In this document: positions 23,101 through 31,883 of the stretch, piece by piece
Position numbering within the stretch: position 1 is the first letter of the stretch
Layout: each line of letters begins with the position of its first letter
Assembly (NCBI RefSeq): GCF_900116645.1
Contig: NZ_FPBO01000020.1
Coordinates: forward strand, 1-64,000
Reading direction: 5' to 3'
DNA: 64,000 nt
From: Pseudoduganella namucuonensis
Lineage (GTDB): Bacteria; Pseudomonadota; Gammaproteobacteria; Burkholderiales; Burkholderiaceae_D
The notes under the pieces: generated by a model
The model's input: only the letters and a program-made list of their open reading frames with translations
Databases searched by the model: none
What the model was told of the DNA's origin: nothing
Made by a program: the position numbers and the translations under genes

Positions 23101-23668
23101 GGTGGTGGTGGCCGAGGGCGTGGAAACGCCGGGGCAGTTGAACTACCTGCGCAACATTGGCTGCGACAAGATCCAGGGCTACCTGTTCAGCCGGCCGCTG
23201 CCGGCCGACGAGATGGCCGTGCTGCTGCGCGAGAAGCGCACGCTGGACCAGGAAAACCTGGCACTGGCGCCCGCCCGCACCCTGCTGCTGCTGGACGACG
23301 AGCCCGGCATCCTGTACGCGCTGGTGCGCCTGTTCCGGCGCGAGGGCTACCGCATCCTGGTGGCGCACAACGCGCGCGAGGCGCTCGAGCTGCTGGCCGC
23401 CCACGCGGTCCAGGTGGTGATCTCGGACCAGCGCATGCCGGAAATGAACGGCACCGAATTCCTGGCCCGGGCGCGCGAACTGTACCCGGAGACGGTGCGC
23501 ATCCTGCTGTCCGGCTACGCCGACCTCAAGGAGGTGACGGACGCGGTCAACCGCGGCGCCATCTACAAATGCCTGAGCAAGCCCTGGGACGACGCCGACC
23601 TGAAGGCGGCCGTCCAGATGGCGTTCCGCGTGGCCGAGCAACTGCAGGGCGAGCGGGCCGCCGGCTAG
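20117..23668 (+). CDS. REC-GAF-PAS-PAS-GGDEF(degenerate)-EAL-REC signalling protein
   Basis: A 1183-residue soluble protein; the ATG at 20117 is chosen for the GGAGAG just before it. Order: receiver ([20 protein letters not shown]), linker, GAF-like domain (~185-335), two PAS domains (from ~365 and ~490), a diguanylate-cyclase-like domain whose motif is GADEF at residue 694 instead of GGDEF, an EAL domain with EALLRW at 822 and DDFGTGYSS, and a C-terminal receiver ([20 protein letters not shown]) of the kind found in RpfG-type proteins. It is probably a phosphodiesterase whose cyclase domain is weak or regulatory. It is transcribed away from ribBX. Confidence 0.9.
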   Translation: MSESDPKTDPETEEAPPPPQGPSRTVLIVDDRPTNRAFLATLLGFTPHKLLEATDGAQALALARGERPDLVVTDLLMPTMDGYAFTQQLRADPDLADTPVIFFSATYSLQEMRAMAATCGVRTVLQKPCDPQAILDAVSMELGLDDGGPERDAPPAPRDGAAPPSGMAQALAALAPAPPATAALLVDLGLRLNSERDCAAMAALFTEAAQRILDCECVALCLLDCHEQQIQHLSARGVGAAVLQPHALNRDALPGCLLESRDVLRRAAPAGALERLPDGHPPVRNLMGMAIRDQFHLHGWLYFAGKHGAPQFSDEDAETAATLAAQLTVAYDNLNLYQVVQRHAAQLQMEASARRDADLALRASETRYRAMSESAPDAIVTLDHELRVLHFNRAAVAMFGYSEAEMVGQSVMELMPERFRDKARQRFGQFRRTQRPYYSGRVVEMHGRRKNGEEFIADQALSIVHVDGKQIFTAILRDTTQRRLLESRLRLSAMVFDSTQESITMTDSDCNIIAVNPAFEQITGYREQEVLGRNPSLLHSGRHDGAYYRAMWNCLETVGHWRGEIWNRRKNGQVYPERMSICAVRDTHGHVSAYVSVSSDISALKEAHHQLDFLANHDPLTLLPNRNLLNDRLQLAVASAEHGNALVAMLLFNIDRLQRINDSLGHDAGDALLQELARRLAKIVAPGDTLAHLGADEFALMLTKCQDVDDVIVAARQLMEEIARPVHLQGQDVYVTASVGISMYPRDASTPGALLIGADVALSHVKEAGRNAFRFFTGEMNAHAQRFMSLETHLRHAIEKDELRLHYQPQVSLMDGRISGMEALLRWNSPELGAVSPADFIPLAEDTGLILEIGAWVLNQACAQNKAWQATGLAPLPVAVNVSARQLAAGNLPQVVRTALAASGLAPASLEIELTESIMMHDNESTQSQLAELAAMGVAVSLDDFGTGYSSLGYLSRFTLDKLKIDQAFVRNITCEPRSAAIAQATIALAHGLNLVVVAEGVETPGQLNYLRNIGCDKIQGYLFSRPLPADEMAVLLREKRTLDQENLALAPARTLLLLDDEPGILYALVRLFRREGYRILVAHNAREALELLAAHAVQVVISDQRMPEMNGTEFLARARELYPETVRILLSGYADLKEVTDAVNRGAIYKCLSKPWDDADLKAAVQMAFRVAEQLQGERAAG

Positions 23669-23693
23669 CTGTTGCCGGGCCGCACTAAAAAAA

Positions 23694-23706
23694 TGGTAGC
23701 GCTACA
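23694..23706. promoter_or_regulatory. Candidate LacI-type operator upstream of the SMP-30 gene
   Basis: TGGTAGCGCTACA has the central-CG dyad typical of LacI/GalR-family sites (perfect GTAGC|GCTAC core). It lies about 65 bases before the start codon of a sugar-lactonase-like gene. No LacI gene is in the window. Confidence 0.45.
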
Positions 23707-23770
23707 CCGGAACGGCCGTTTTTGAGGCATAGTTACGCCTTCCATCCCGCTCGTTTTTCAACCCACACCA

Positions 23771-24673
23771 ATGAACGCCGTGACTGCACAATCCAAAGAC
23801 CTCACACCCCGCCTGCTGTGGCAACTGGGCGCCGAACTGGGCGAAGGCCCGCTGTGGCTGCCGGAACAGCAACGCCTGTATTTCGTCAACCTGAAGGGTT
23901 CCACCCTGCACGCCAGGGACGCCGACGGCGCCACCCACAGCTGGACGCTGCCCACCTACATCTGCTGGATCGTTCCGCGCCGCGACGGCGACGGCTTCAT
24001 GGCCGGCCTGCGCGACGGCATCGTGCGCCTGTGGCTGGAGCCCGAGCTGCGCTATGAATACGTGGGCAAGCCGGTGGCCGCCGACCAGGGCGTGCGCCTG
24101 AACGACGCCAAGGCCGACGCCCAGGGCCGCATCTGGGCCGGCTCCATGAACGGGTCCGACGTCAGCCGTCCGGACGGCCAGGTGTTCCGGCTGGACGCGG
24201 ACGGCGAACTGAGCGCCGTGCTGAACGATTATCACATCTGCAACGGCCCGGCCTTCAGCCTGGACGGCAAGACCATGTACCACAGCGACAGCTACCTGAA
24301 CCGCACCTACGCCTACGACGTGGCCGAGGACGGCGGCCTGGGCGAGCCGCGCCTGTGGCGCCAGTTCGGCGACGGCGACGGTTCGCCGGACGGCATGACG
24401 GTCGACAGCGAGGGCTGCGTCTGGATCGCGCAATGGGGCGGCGCCCGCGTCTGCCGCTACAGCGCCGACGGCGAGTTGCTGGCCACCATCCGCATGCCGC
24501 TGTCGCAGCCCGCGTCCTGCGTGTTCGGCGGGCCGGACCTGAAGACGCTGTACATCACCACGGCCTGGGAAGGCATGAGCGAGGAACAGCGCGCCGCCGA
24601 GCCGCTGGCCGGCTCCCTGTTCGCGGTCGACCTCGACGTGGCCGGCGTGCCGCCCGCCCGCTACGGCAAATAA
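23771..24673 (+). CDS. SMP-30/gluconolactonase/LRE family protein
   Basis: A 300-residue six-bladed beta-propeller lactonase. LGEGPLWLPEQQRLYFVN carries the first metal-binding Glu, RLNDAKADAQGRIWAGSMN the conserved ND and GR..W motifs, and SPDGMTVDSEGCVWIAQWGG the metal-binding Asp region. Such enzymes open sugar lactones such as glucono- or arabinonolactone. It stands alone behind a LacI-type palindrome; a repeat element follows. Confidence 0.9.
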   Translation: MNAVTAQSKDLTPRLLWQLGAELGEGPLWLPEQQRLYFVNLKGSTLHARDADGATHSWTLPTYICWIVPRRDGDGFMAGLRDGIVRLWLEPELRYEYVGKPVAADQGVRLNDAKADAQGRIWAGSMNGSDVSRPDGQVFRLDADGELSAVLNDYHICNGPAFSLDGKTMYHSDSYLNRTYAYDVAEDGGLGEPRLWRQFGDGDGSPDGMTVDSEGCVWIAQWGGARVCRYSADGELLATIRMPLSQPASCVFGGPDLKTLYITTAWEGMSEEQRAAEPLAGSLFAVDLDVAGVPPARYGK

Positions 24674-24682
24674 CGCCACCAA

Positions 24683-24748
24683 GGGGACAGACCCTCCGCG
24701 CCAGTCGCCTTCGCAAAGGCAGCCGGTGCGGATCGCCGGTCTGTCCCC
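24683..24748. repeat. Inverted repeat GGGGACAGACC / GGTCTGTCCCC
   Basis: Eleven-base perfect arms (24683-24693 and 24738-24748) flank 44 bases. The arm is related to the GGGGTCAGACCCC core at 11061-11075. It sits 10 bases after the SMP-30 stop. It may be a member of a dispersed repeat family or act as a transcription end point. Confidence 0.75.
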
Positions 24749-24901
24749 GGTTTGAAGCCGCGGCTCCCCATGCGGCCACCGCATATGCTTACCCCCCCCT
24801 CCCGCATAAGCTTACTCGCCCCCTCCAGATAAGCTAGCGCAATCTTATTCGTTCCACCACGCCGCGGGCGTGAATAGACTCGGTGTCTCCAGGTACTCAT
24901 A

Positions 24902-24917
24902 ACCTGTCATGACAGGT
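24902..24917. promoter_or_regulatory. 16-bp palindrome, probable operator of the GntR/UTRA regulator
   Basis: ACCTGTCATGACAGGT is a perfect palindrome nine bases before the regulator's start codon. Its position over the leader of a GntR-family gene that heads an operon fits autoregulation by the encoded protein. Confidence 0.6.
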
Positions 24918-24925
24918 CAGCCGCC

Positions 24926-25711
24926 ATGCCGTGCAACGAATCCCAAGTCTTTCAACCGATAGCGCTCTCGCCCGTTCCGCTGCACACCCAGCTGCGCGAA
25001 CGCCTGCGCGAACGCATCCTCGACGGCAGCTACGCCCCCCACGCGCAGCTGCCCGCCGAGAGCGAACTGGGCGCCATCTTCGGCGTCAGCCGCATCACCG
25101 TGCGCCAGGCGCTGGGCGACCTGCAAAAGGAGGGCCTGATCTTCAAGGTGCCCGGCAAGGGCACCTTCGTCGCCAAGCCCAAGGCCTTCCAGGAACTGAC
25201 CCAGCTCGAGGGACTGGCCGAGGCCATGTCGCGCATGGGCTACGAGATCTACAACCAGGTCGTCAGCCACAAGACCGTGCCCGCCTCCGCCAAGGTGGCG
25301 CAAAAGCTGGGCCTGGCCAAGGACCAGCCGGTGTGCGAGATCAAGCGCGTGCGCCACCTGAACCGCGAGCCGCTGTCGCTGGAGATCACCTATGTGCGCG
25401 CCGAACTGGGCGAGCGCCTGGCCGGCGAGGACCTGGCCGGGCGCGACATCTTCGCGATCCTGGAAAACGACTACGGCATCACCCTCGGCCACGCCGACCT
25501 GCGGATCGAGGCGGTGCTGAGCGACGCGGCGCTGGCGCACGCGCTGCGCGTCGACGAGGGCAGCGCCATCCTGCGCATGGAACGCCTGACCCACAGCGCG
25601 GGCGCGGACGGCACACCGCATTCGCAACAAGTGCCGCTGGACTTCGAATACCTCTACTTCCGCGGCGACGCCTTCCAGTACCGCCTGCAAGTCGCGCGCC
25701 GCCACCCATAA
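24926..25711 (+). CDS. GntR-family (HutC/UTRA) transcriptional regulator
   Basis: A 261-residue regulator with an N-terminal winged helix (~15-80: QLPAESELGAIFGVSRITVRQALGDL) and a C-terminal UTRA ligand-binding domain (~100-255). HutC-type members respond to small metabolites. It is 14 bases upstream of the flavoprotein gene and appears to head that operon, so it is the likely substrate sensor. A perfect palindrome lies just before its start. Confidence 0.92.
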   Translation: MPCNESQVFQPIALSPVPLHTQLRERLRERILDGSYAPHAQLPAESELGAIFGVSRITVRQALGDLQKEGLIFKVPGKGTFVAKPKAFQELTQLEGLAEAMSRMGYEIYNQVVSHKTVPASAKVAQKLGLAKDQPVCEIKRVRHLNREPLSLEITYVRAELGERLAGEDLAGRDIFAILENDYGITLGHADLRIEAVLSDAALAHALRVDEGSAILRMERLTHSAGADGTPHSQQVPLDFEYLYFRGDAFQYRLQVARRHP

Positions 25712-25725
25712 CGAACGGAGAGACC

Positions 25726-27471
25726 ATGGAAACACATTACCAAACAGTGGACGTGCTGGTGATCGGCGGCGGCACCGCCGGCCCGATGGCCGCCGTCAAG
25801 GCCAAGGAAGCCAATCCCGCGCTGCGCGTGCTGCTGCTGGAGAAGGCCAACGTCAAGCGCAGCGGCGCCATCTCGATGGGCATGGACGGCTTGAACAACG
25901 CCGTCGTGCCCGGCTTCGCCACGCCCGAGCAGTACGTGGAGGAGATCACCACCGCCAACGACGGCATCGTCAACCAGAAGACCGTGATGGCCTACGCCGA
26001 GGGCAGCTATCCGATGATCGAGGAGCTGGACCGCTGGGGCGTGAAGTTCGAGAAGGATGAAAACGGCGACTACGCGATGCGCAAGGTGCACCACATGGGC
26101 ACCTACGTGCTGCCTATGCCCGAGGGGCACGACATCAAGAAGGTGCTGTACCGCCGCCTGAAGCGGGCGCGCGTGGAGATCACCAACCGCCTGGTGGCGA
26201 CGCGGCTGCTGACGGCCGAAGACGGCGGCATCGCCGGCGCCATGGCCTTCGACTGCCGCACCGGCGACTTCCACGTGGTGCGCGCCAAGACCGTGGTGCT
26301 GTCCACCGGCGCGGCCGGCCGCCTCGGCCTGCCCTCTTCCGGCTACCTGTTCGGCACCTACGAGAACCCGACCAACGCGGGCGACGGCTACAGCATGGCC
26401 TACCACGCGGGCGCGGAACTGAGCGGCATCGAGTGCTTCCAGATCAACCCCTTGATCAAGGATTACAACGGTCCCGCGTGCGCCTACGTGACCGGCCCCT
26501 TCGGCGGCTACACCACCAACGCCAAGGGCGAGCGCTTCATCGAGTGCGACTACTGGAGCGGCCAGATGATGCAGGAGTTCTACAACGAACTCCAGGGCGG
26601 CAACGGCCCCGTGTTCCTGAAACTGGACCACCTGGCCGAGGAAACCATCAGCACCATCGAGACCATCCTGCACACCAACGAGCGTCCCAGCCGCGGGCGC
26701 TTCCACGAGGGCCGAGGCACCGACTACCGGCAGCACATGGTGGAGATGCATATCTCCGAGATCGGCTTGTGCAGCGGCCACTCGGCCTCCGGCGTGTGGG
26801 TCAACGAGCACGCCGAGACCACGGTGGCCGGCCTGTACGCGGCCGGCGATCTGGCCTGCGTGCCGCACAACTATATGCTGGGCGCCTTCGTGTACGGCAA
26901 GCTGGCCGGCGAGAGCGCGGCGCGCTACTGCGCCGAGCGCGAGCTGCCCGAGGTCGACGAGGCCCAGGTGGAGCTTGAACGCGCGCGCGTCTGGGCGCCT
27001 TTGGCCCGCAAGGACGGCCTGCCGCCCAACCAGGTGGAATACAAGCTGCGCCGCATGGTGAACGACTACCTGCAGCCGCCCAAGGTCACGCGCAAAATGG
27101 AACTGGGCCTGGCGCGCTTCGAGGCGATCCGCGCGGACCTGGACCGGCTGAGCGCCGCCAATCCGCACGAGTTGATGCGGGCGATGGAGATCCACGCGAT
27201 CCGCGACTGCGCCGAACTGGCCGCGCGCGCCTCGCTGTACCGCACCGAGAGCCGCTGGGGCCTGTACCACAACCGCGTCGACTACCCGGAGCGCAACGAC
27301 CAGGACTGGTTCGTGCACGTGCAGGTGAAGAAGGTGGACGGCGAGATGACCTGCTTCAAGCGCCCCATCGCGCCCTACATCGTGCCGCTGGACGAGCACG
27401 AGAAATCGGCCTACCAGCACCTGCGCGTGAAGAAACCGGAACCGGCGGCCAACGAAGCGCTCGCCGCATGA
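25726..27471 (+). CDS. AprA-like FAD flavoprotein (fumarate reductase/succinate dehydrogenase/APS reductase superfamily)
   Basis: A 581-residue flavoprotein starting at 25726 behind CGGAG. The FAD-binding GxGxxG is at 14-19 (GGGTAG). The pattern VKRSGAISMGMDGLNN, the NPTNAGDGYSMAYHAGAEL stretch and GLYAAGDLACV..YMLGAFVYGKLAGE resemble the APS-reductase alpha branch of this superfamily rather than succinate dehydrogenase. It has no signal peptide, so it is cytoplasmic. The next gene encodes an AprB-like two-cluster ferredoxin, the natural partner. The reaction is not known; neighbouring transporter genes suggest a redox step on an imported, perhaps sulfur-containing, anion. Confidence 0.85.
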   Translation: METHYQTVDVLVIGGGTAGPMAAVKAKEANPALRVLLLEKANVKRSGAISMGMDGLNNAVVPGFATPEQYVEEITTANDGIVNQKTVMAYAEGSYPMIEELDRWGVKFEKDENGDYAMRKVHHMGTYVLPMPEGHDIKKVLYRRLKRARVEITNRLVATRLLTAEDGGIAGAMAFDCRTGDFHVVRAKTVVLSTGAAGRLGLPSSGYLFGTYENPTNAGDGYSMAYHAGAELSGIECFQINPLIKDYNGPACAYVTGPFGGYTTNAKGERFIECDYWSGQMMQEFYNELQGGNGPVFLKLDHLAEETISTIETILHTNERPSRGRFHEGRGTDYRQHMVEMHISEIGLCSGHSASGVWVNEHAETTVAGLYAAGDLACVPHNYMLGAFVYGKLAGESAARYCAERELPEVDEAQVELERARVWAPLARKDGLPPNQVEYKLRRMVNDYLQPPKVTRKMELGLARFEAIRADLDRLSAANPHELMRAMEIHAIRDCAELAARASLYRTESRWGLYHNRVDYPERNDQDWFVHVQVKKVDGEMTCFKRPIAPYIVPLDEHEKSAYQHLRVKKPEPAANEALAA

Positions 27472-27484
27472 AAGGAGCAACACC

Positions 27485-27718
27485 ATGACCACAGCCTACA
27501 TCCCGGCCAGCCTGCCGGTACGCATAGACGAAGACCTGTGCATCGCCAACAAGGGCTGCACCGCCTGCGTCGATTCCTGCCCGCTGGACGTGCTGGCGAT
27601 CGACATGATCAAGGGCAAAGCCTATATGAAGTTCGACGAGTGCTGGTACTGCATGCCTTGCGAAAAAGACTGCCCCACCGGCGCCGTCACCGTCGATATC
27701 CCTTACTTACTGCGCTAG
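27485..27718 (+). CDS. 4Fe-4S ferredoxin, AprB-like electron-transfer partner
   Basis: A 77-residue ferredoxin with two cluster motifs: Cys19, 25, 28, 32 (first gap enlarged to five residues) and Cys53, 56, 59, 63. The enlarged first motif resembles the beta subunit of APS reductase, but the long C-terminal tail of true AprB is missing. It lies 13 bases after the flavoprotein gene and 10 before the binding-protein gene. Confidence 0.9.
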   Translation: MTTAYIPASLPVRIDEDLCIANKGCTACVDSCPLDVLAIDMIKGKAYMKFDECWYCMPCEKDCPTGAVTVDIPYLLR

Positions 27719-27728
27719 GAGTTAACAC

Positions 27729-29132
27729 ATGAAGCAAAAACTGATCGCCCTGCTGCTGTCCACCGCCATCGCCTCCGTCACCGGCGGCGCCGCCAGCGCA
27801 GAAACCATCCGCGTCGCCATCGGCACGCAGGACACCACCATCAACTGCGCCACCGGCGGCCTGCTGATCCGCGAACTGAAGCTGCTGGAGAAGTTCCTGC
27901 CGCGCGACGGCAAGTACAAGGACGCGCAGTACGACATCCAGTGGAAGAACTTCACTTCCGGCGCGCCGTTGACCAACGAGATGGTCGCGGGCAAGCTGGA
28001 CCTGGGCTCCATGGCCGACTTCCCCGGCTCCTTCAACGGCGCCGCCTTCCAGAAGGCCGGCAAGCAAAGCCAGTTCATCACCGTGCTGTCCGGCAGCACG
28101 CAGGGCAGCGGCAACGGCATCGTGGTGCCGAAGGCGTCGCCGGTGCAGTCGCTGGCCGAACTGAAAGGCAAGACCATCTCCGTGCCCTTCGCCTCCACCG
28201 CGCACGGCATGCTGCTGCGCGCCGTGAAGGCCCAGGGCTGGGATCCCGAGAAGGACGTGACCATCGTGACCCAGGCGCCGGAAGTGGCCGGCTCCGCCCT
28301 GCAGAGCAACAAGATCGAGGCGCACGCCGACTTCGTGCCCTTCGCCGAACTGTTCCCGCACCGCGGCTACGCCCGCAAGATCTTCGACGGCTCGCAGGCC
28401 AACGCGCCCACCCTGCACGGCAGCCTGGTGGACACCGACTTCGCCAGGAAGTATCCGGAGATCGTGGTGGCCTACCTGCGCGCCGCCATCGAGGCGGAAC
28501 GCCTGATCGCCGCCGAACCCGAGAAGTACAGCGAGTTGATCGCCAAGGTGACCGGCATCGAGGCCGAGGTGAACTACCTGTTCCACGGCCCGCTCGGCCT
28601 GCAGACGCGCGACTTCACCTGGAAGCCGGAATACCGCCAGGCGGTGAAGACGTCGATCGAGACGCTGCTGCTGATGAAGCGCACCGACGCGGGGCTGGAC
28701 GTGAACACCTTCATCAACGACCAGTACCTGAAAACGGCGTTCAAGCAGGCCGGCATCGACTACGACGCCAAGCTGAAGAACTACGGCCGCCAGCCATTGA
28801 CCGCCAAGGACGCCGCCACCGGCAAGGCCATCACCGACTTCAAGCGCGTGGCGCAGCTGTGGGTGGACGGCGAGCCGCTGGTGCGCTCCTACGCCTCCAC
28901 CGAGGCCGCGTTCGGCGAACTGGCCAAGCTGGAGAAGGCCGGCAAGAAGGTCCGCGTGGTGTACGCGCACGACCGCAACAGCGGCCTGAAACTGCTGGCC
29001 GAGGACGCGTGGTTCGTCAGCTCGAAGAAGGAGATCAGCAGCTTCCTGTTGAAGGACGCGGCCGAGGCCTGGGCCAGGAAGAACGGCGGCAAGGTGCTGG
29101 ACTTTAGCGCGGCGAAATCCGCCGCCATCTGA
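27729..29132 (+). CDS. NitT/TauT-type ABC transporter substrate-binding protein
   Basis: A 467-residue periplasmic protein; residues 1-24 form a signal peptide ending ASA-E. TIRVAIGTQDTTINCATGG starts the mature part. Motifs such as PLTNEMVAGKLDLGSMADFPGS are typical of aliphatic sulfonate/nitrate/taurine binding proteins, although it is longer than SsuA/TauA (~320), with an extra C-terminal region of ~120 residues. It is followed by its permease and ATPase. The ligand is unknown; an organic sulfonate or similar anion is the best guess. Confidence 0.88.
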   Translation: MKQKLIALLLSTAIASVTGGAASAETIRVAIGTQDTTINCATGGLLIRELKLLEKFLPRDGKYKDAQYDIQWKNFTSGAPLTNEMVAGKLDLGSMADFPGSFNGAAFQKAGKQSQFITVLSGSTQGSGNGIVVPKASPVQSLAELKGKTISVPFASTAHGMLLRAVKAQGWDPEKDVTIVTQAPEVAGSALQSNKIEAHADFVPFAELFPHRGYARKIFDGSQANAPTLHGSLVDTDFARKYPEIVVAYLRAAIEAERLIAAEPEKYSELIAKVTGIEAEVNYLFHGPLGLQTRDFTWKPEYRQAVKTSIETLLLMKRTDAGLDVNTFINDQYLKTAFKQAGIDYDAKLKNYGRQPLTAKDAATGKAITDFKRVAQLWVDGEPLVRSYASTEAAFGELAKLEKAGKKVRVVYAHDRNSGLKLLAEDAWFVSSKKEISSFLLKDAAEAWARKNGGKVLDFSAAKSAAI

Positions 29133-29146
29133 CAGGGAGACGCAGC

Positions 29147-30049
29147 ATGAGCACAGCCGCACAAACCGTACCGGGCCTGCCCGCGGGCGCGGGCGAGCAG
29201 CCATCGCCGCGCGGCGCGGCGACGGGGGGGGAGCCGCATCCGCCGGCGGCCCGCTCGCTGGCCGAGGCGGGCGCCCGCGCGGGCCACCTGTTCCTGCGCC
29301 TCGCCTCGCTGGCCCTGTGCCTGCTGGGCTGGCACTGGGCCTCGACCCACCGCGTCGACTTCGGCCTGGTCACGTTCCAGAACGTGCCGCCGCCGGTGGA
29401 GGTGCTGAACGCGGGCCTGGACCTGGTGCGCTCGCCGAAGCTCGGCCAGCACCTGGGCGCCAGCCTGGCGCGCGTGTTCGCCGGCTTCGCCGCGGCGGCG
29501 GCGGCCGGCATCGCCCTCGGCCTGCTGATCGGCCGCTCGCGCTGGGCCGAGGACGTGCTGCTGCCGCCGCTGGAAATGCTGCGCCCCATTCCCGCCGTGG
29601 CGTGGATACCGCTGGCGATCCTGATGTTCCCCTCGTCCGAAATGTCGATGGTGTTCATCACCTTCACCGGCGCGCTGTTCCCCATCCTGCTCAACACCAT
29701 CCACGGCGTGGAGCACGTGGACGCCCGGCTGGTGGCCTCGGCCCGCAGCCTGGGCAGCGGCCGGCTGTCGATCTTCACCGACGTGATCCTGCCCGGCGCC
29801 GCGCCCAGCGTGGTGACCGGCCTGGCGATCGGCATGGGCACGGCCTGGTTCTGCCTGGTGACGGCGGAGATGATCTCCGGCCAGTTCGGCATCGGCTACT
29901 ACACCTGGGCCTCGTACACGGTGCAGAACTACGCCGAGATCGTGGTCGGCATGCTGTTCATCGGCGTGTTCGGCATGGGCAGCAGCGCCCTGATCAAGCG
30001 GCTGGGCCACGCGCTCATGCCTTGGCAAACAGAGGAGAAAAAACCATGA
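29147..30049 (+). CDS. NitT/TauT-type ABC transporter permease
   Basis: A 300-residue inner-membrane protein with about six membrane segments after a ~45-residue Pro/Ala/Gly-rich N-terminal extension. The coupling segment ARSLGSGRLSIFTDVILPGAAPSVV is the EAA loop. It overlaps the ATPase gene by four bases (ATGA). Confidence 0.92.
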   Translation: MSTAAQTVPGLPAGAGEQPSPRGAATGGEPHPPAARSLAEAGARAGHLFLRLASLALCLLGWHWASTHRVDFGLVTFQNVPPPVEVLNAGLDLVRSPKLGQHLGASLARVFAGFAAAAAAGIALGLLIGRSRWAEDVLLPPLEMLRPIPAVAWIPLAILMFPSSEMSMVFITFTGALFPILLNTIHGVEHVDARLVASARSLGSGRLSIFTDVILPGAAPSVVTGLAIGMGTAWFCLVTAEMISGQFGIGYYTWASYTVQNYAEIVVGMLFIGVFGMGSSALIKRLGHALMPWQTEEKKP

Positions 30050-30912
30050 GCACAGGATCGAACACAAAAGCGGGTGGCCCGGCCACCGGGCAAATCAGCA
30101 TCGAGCGCCTGCACATCCATCTCGGCCAGGGCGCGCGCGCCTTCGAGGCGGTGCGGGACGTGAGCCTGGCCGTGGCGCCCGGCGAATTCGTCTGCCTGCT
30201 CGGCCCCTCCGGCTGCGGCAAATCCACCTTGCTGGGCGCCCTGGCGGGCCACCTGGACCCGAGCCGGGGCGGCATCGCCGTGGACGGCCAGCGCGTGCGG
30301 GGACCGCATCCCGAGCGCGGCCTGGTGTTCCAGCAGCACACGCTGTTCCCGTGGAAGAAGGTGCTGCAGAACGTGGCCTTCGGCCTGAAGATGAAGGGCG
30401 TGCCGCGCGCCGAGCGCCACGCCCGCGCGCTGGAGCTGATCGAGCTGGTGGGTCTGAAGGGTTTCGAGCACCACTACCCGTCGCAGCTGTCGGGCGGCAT
30501 GAAGCAGCGCGTGGAGATCGCCCGCGTGCTGATCAACCATCCGCGCGTGATGCTGATGGACGAGCCCTTCGGCGCGCTCGACGCGCAAACCCGGCTGATG
30601 ATGCAGCAGTTGCTGCTGGACGTGTGGGCGCGCATCAAGACCACCATCGTCTTCATCACGCACGACATCGACGAGGCCCTGTTCCTGGCCGACCGCATCC
30701 TGGTCATGAGCCCGCGCCCCGGCCGCATCGTCGAGGAACTGCGGCTGGACTTCGACCGTCCGCGCGACGCAGAGCTGGTGACCTCGCCCGAATTCACGCG
30801 CCTCAAGCGCCATTGCATGGCGCTGCTGCACCCGTCGGTGCACCAGTTGCCATTGGAACGCCTCAGCCCACTGGGCCCGGCCAACCCCACCCTGATACGA
30901 AAGACCGCATGA
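30046..30912 (+). CDS. NitT/TauT-type ABC transporter ATP-binding protein
   Basis: A 288-residue ATPase: Walker A GPSGCGKST at 53-61, Q-loop VFQQHTLFPWK, signature LSGGMKQR, Walker B VMLMDEPFGALD and switch His in FITHDIDEA. It overlaps the permease gene upstream and the HEAT-repeat gene downstream by four bases each, so all are translated together. Confidence 0.95.
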   Translation: MSTGSNTKAGGPATGQISIERLHIHLGQGARAFEAVRDVSLAVAPGEFVCLLGPSGCGKSTLLGALAGHLDPSRGGIAVDGQRVRGPHPERGLVFQQHTLFPWKKVLQNVAFGLKMKGVPRAERHARALELIELVGLKGFEHHYPSQLSGGMKQRVEIARVLINHPRVMLMDEPFGALDAQTRLMMQQLLLDVWARIKTTIVFITHDIDEALFLADRILVMSPRPGRIVEELRLDFDRPRDAELVTSPEFTRLKRHCMALLHPSVHQLPLERLSPLGPANPTLIRKTA

Positions 30913-31883
30913 CTACCATCCTGAACGACGATCCCGAACTGCTGGCCCGCATCCGGCACGAGGACAGCGGCGTGCGCCGCATCGCCCTGCTGGAACTGGC
31001 CGACTACGCCGACGACGAGCACATCCCCGTCTTCATCGCCGCGCTGAACGATCCCGCCGCCGACGTGCGCACCCAGGCCGCCCGCGCGCTGGAATCCTGC
31101 GAAAGCCCGGAAGGCACGGCGGCCCTGGCGCTGGCGCTGGCCGACGCCGACGAGGACGTGCGGGCCGCCGCCGCGCAGACGCTGTCCGAATTGAAGCAGA
31201 CCTCGTCCGCCGCGCCGCTGCTGCCGCATGTGTCGCACGCCTCGCCGTACGTGCGCGCCGCCGTCCTGCGGGGGCTGCGCGAGTTGCGCGTGCCCGGCAG
31301 CCTCGGCCCCGCCCTGGTCGCGCTGGAGGACGCCGACGCCACCGTGCGCCGCGAGGCCGTCTCCGTGCTCGGCTACCTGAAGCATCCCGACGCGCTCACG
31401 CCGCTGACCGCCGCCGCCCGCGGCGACGCCGCGCCCGAGGTGCGCCGCGCCGCCATCGGCGCGCTGGGCTACGCCGGCGACGCCGTCCCCGCCCATGTGC
31501 TCGACACGCTGCTGAACGCCCTCGCCGACCCGGTCTGGCAGGTGCGCGAGGAAGCGGCGACCACCTTGGGCAAGCTGCGCCCCGCCTCCGCCGCCGGCGC
31601 GCTGACCGCGCTGCTGGACGACGACTACTGGCAGGTGCGCCTGCGCGCCGCCCGCGGCCTGGGCCGGCTGCGCCACGCCGGCGCCATCGCGCCGCTGGCC
31701 GCCGCCCTGTCGCACACCATCGCCAACCTGCGCAAGGAGGCCGCGCTGGCGCTGGGCGAGATCGGCGACGCGCGCGCCCTGCCCGCGCTGGCCGCGATCC
31801 AGGACGACGCCGACCCCGAGGTCCGCAAATCGGCCCGCCTCGCCATCGGCCAGATCCGGAAGACCGCCGGGAGCGCCGCGTGA
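30909..31883 (+). CDS. HEAT-repeat (PBS lyase-like) protein
   Basis: A 324-residue protein built of about ten ~31-residue HEAT-like repeats with the recurring pattern D..VR..A...LG. No signal peptide or catalytic motif is seen. Such repeats act as binding scaffolds; PBS-lyase-type repeats occur in phycobilin lyases, but nothing suggests bilins here. ATGA overlap with the ABC ATPase and GTGA overlap with the DUF971 gene tie it to the operon, so it may be an assembly factor for the flavoprotein/ferredoxin or a transporter accessory. Confidence 0.88.
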   Translation: MTTILNDDPELLARIRHEDSGVRRIALLELADYADDEHIPVFIAALNDPAADVRTQAARALESCESPEGTAALALALADADEDVRAAAAQTLSELKQTSSAAPLLPHVSHASPYVRAAVLRGLRELRVPGSLGPALVALEDADATVRREAVSVLGYLKHPDALTPLTAAARGDAAPEVRRAAIGALGYAGDAVPAHVLDTLLNALADPVWQVREEAATTLGKLRPASAAGALTALLDDDYWQVRLRAARGLGRLRHAGAIAPLAAALSHTIANLRKEAALALGEIGDARALPALAAIQDDADPEVRKSARLAIGQIRKTAGSAA

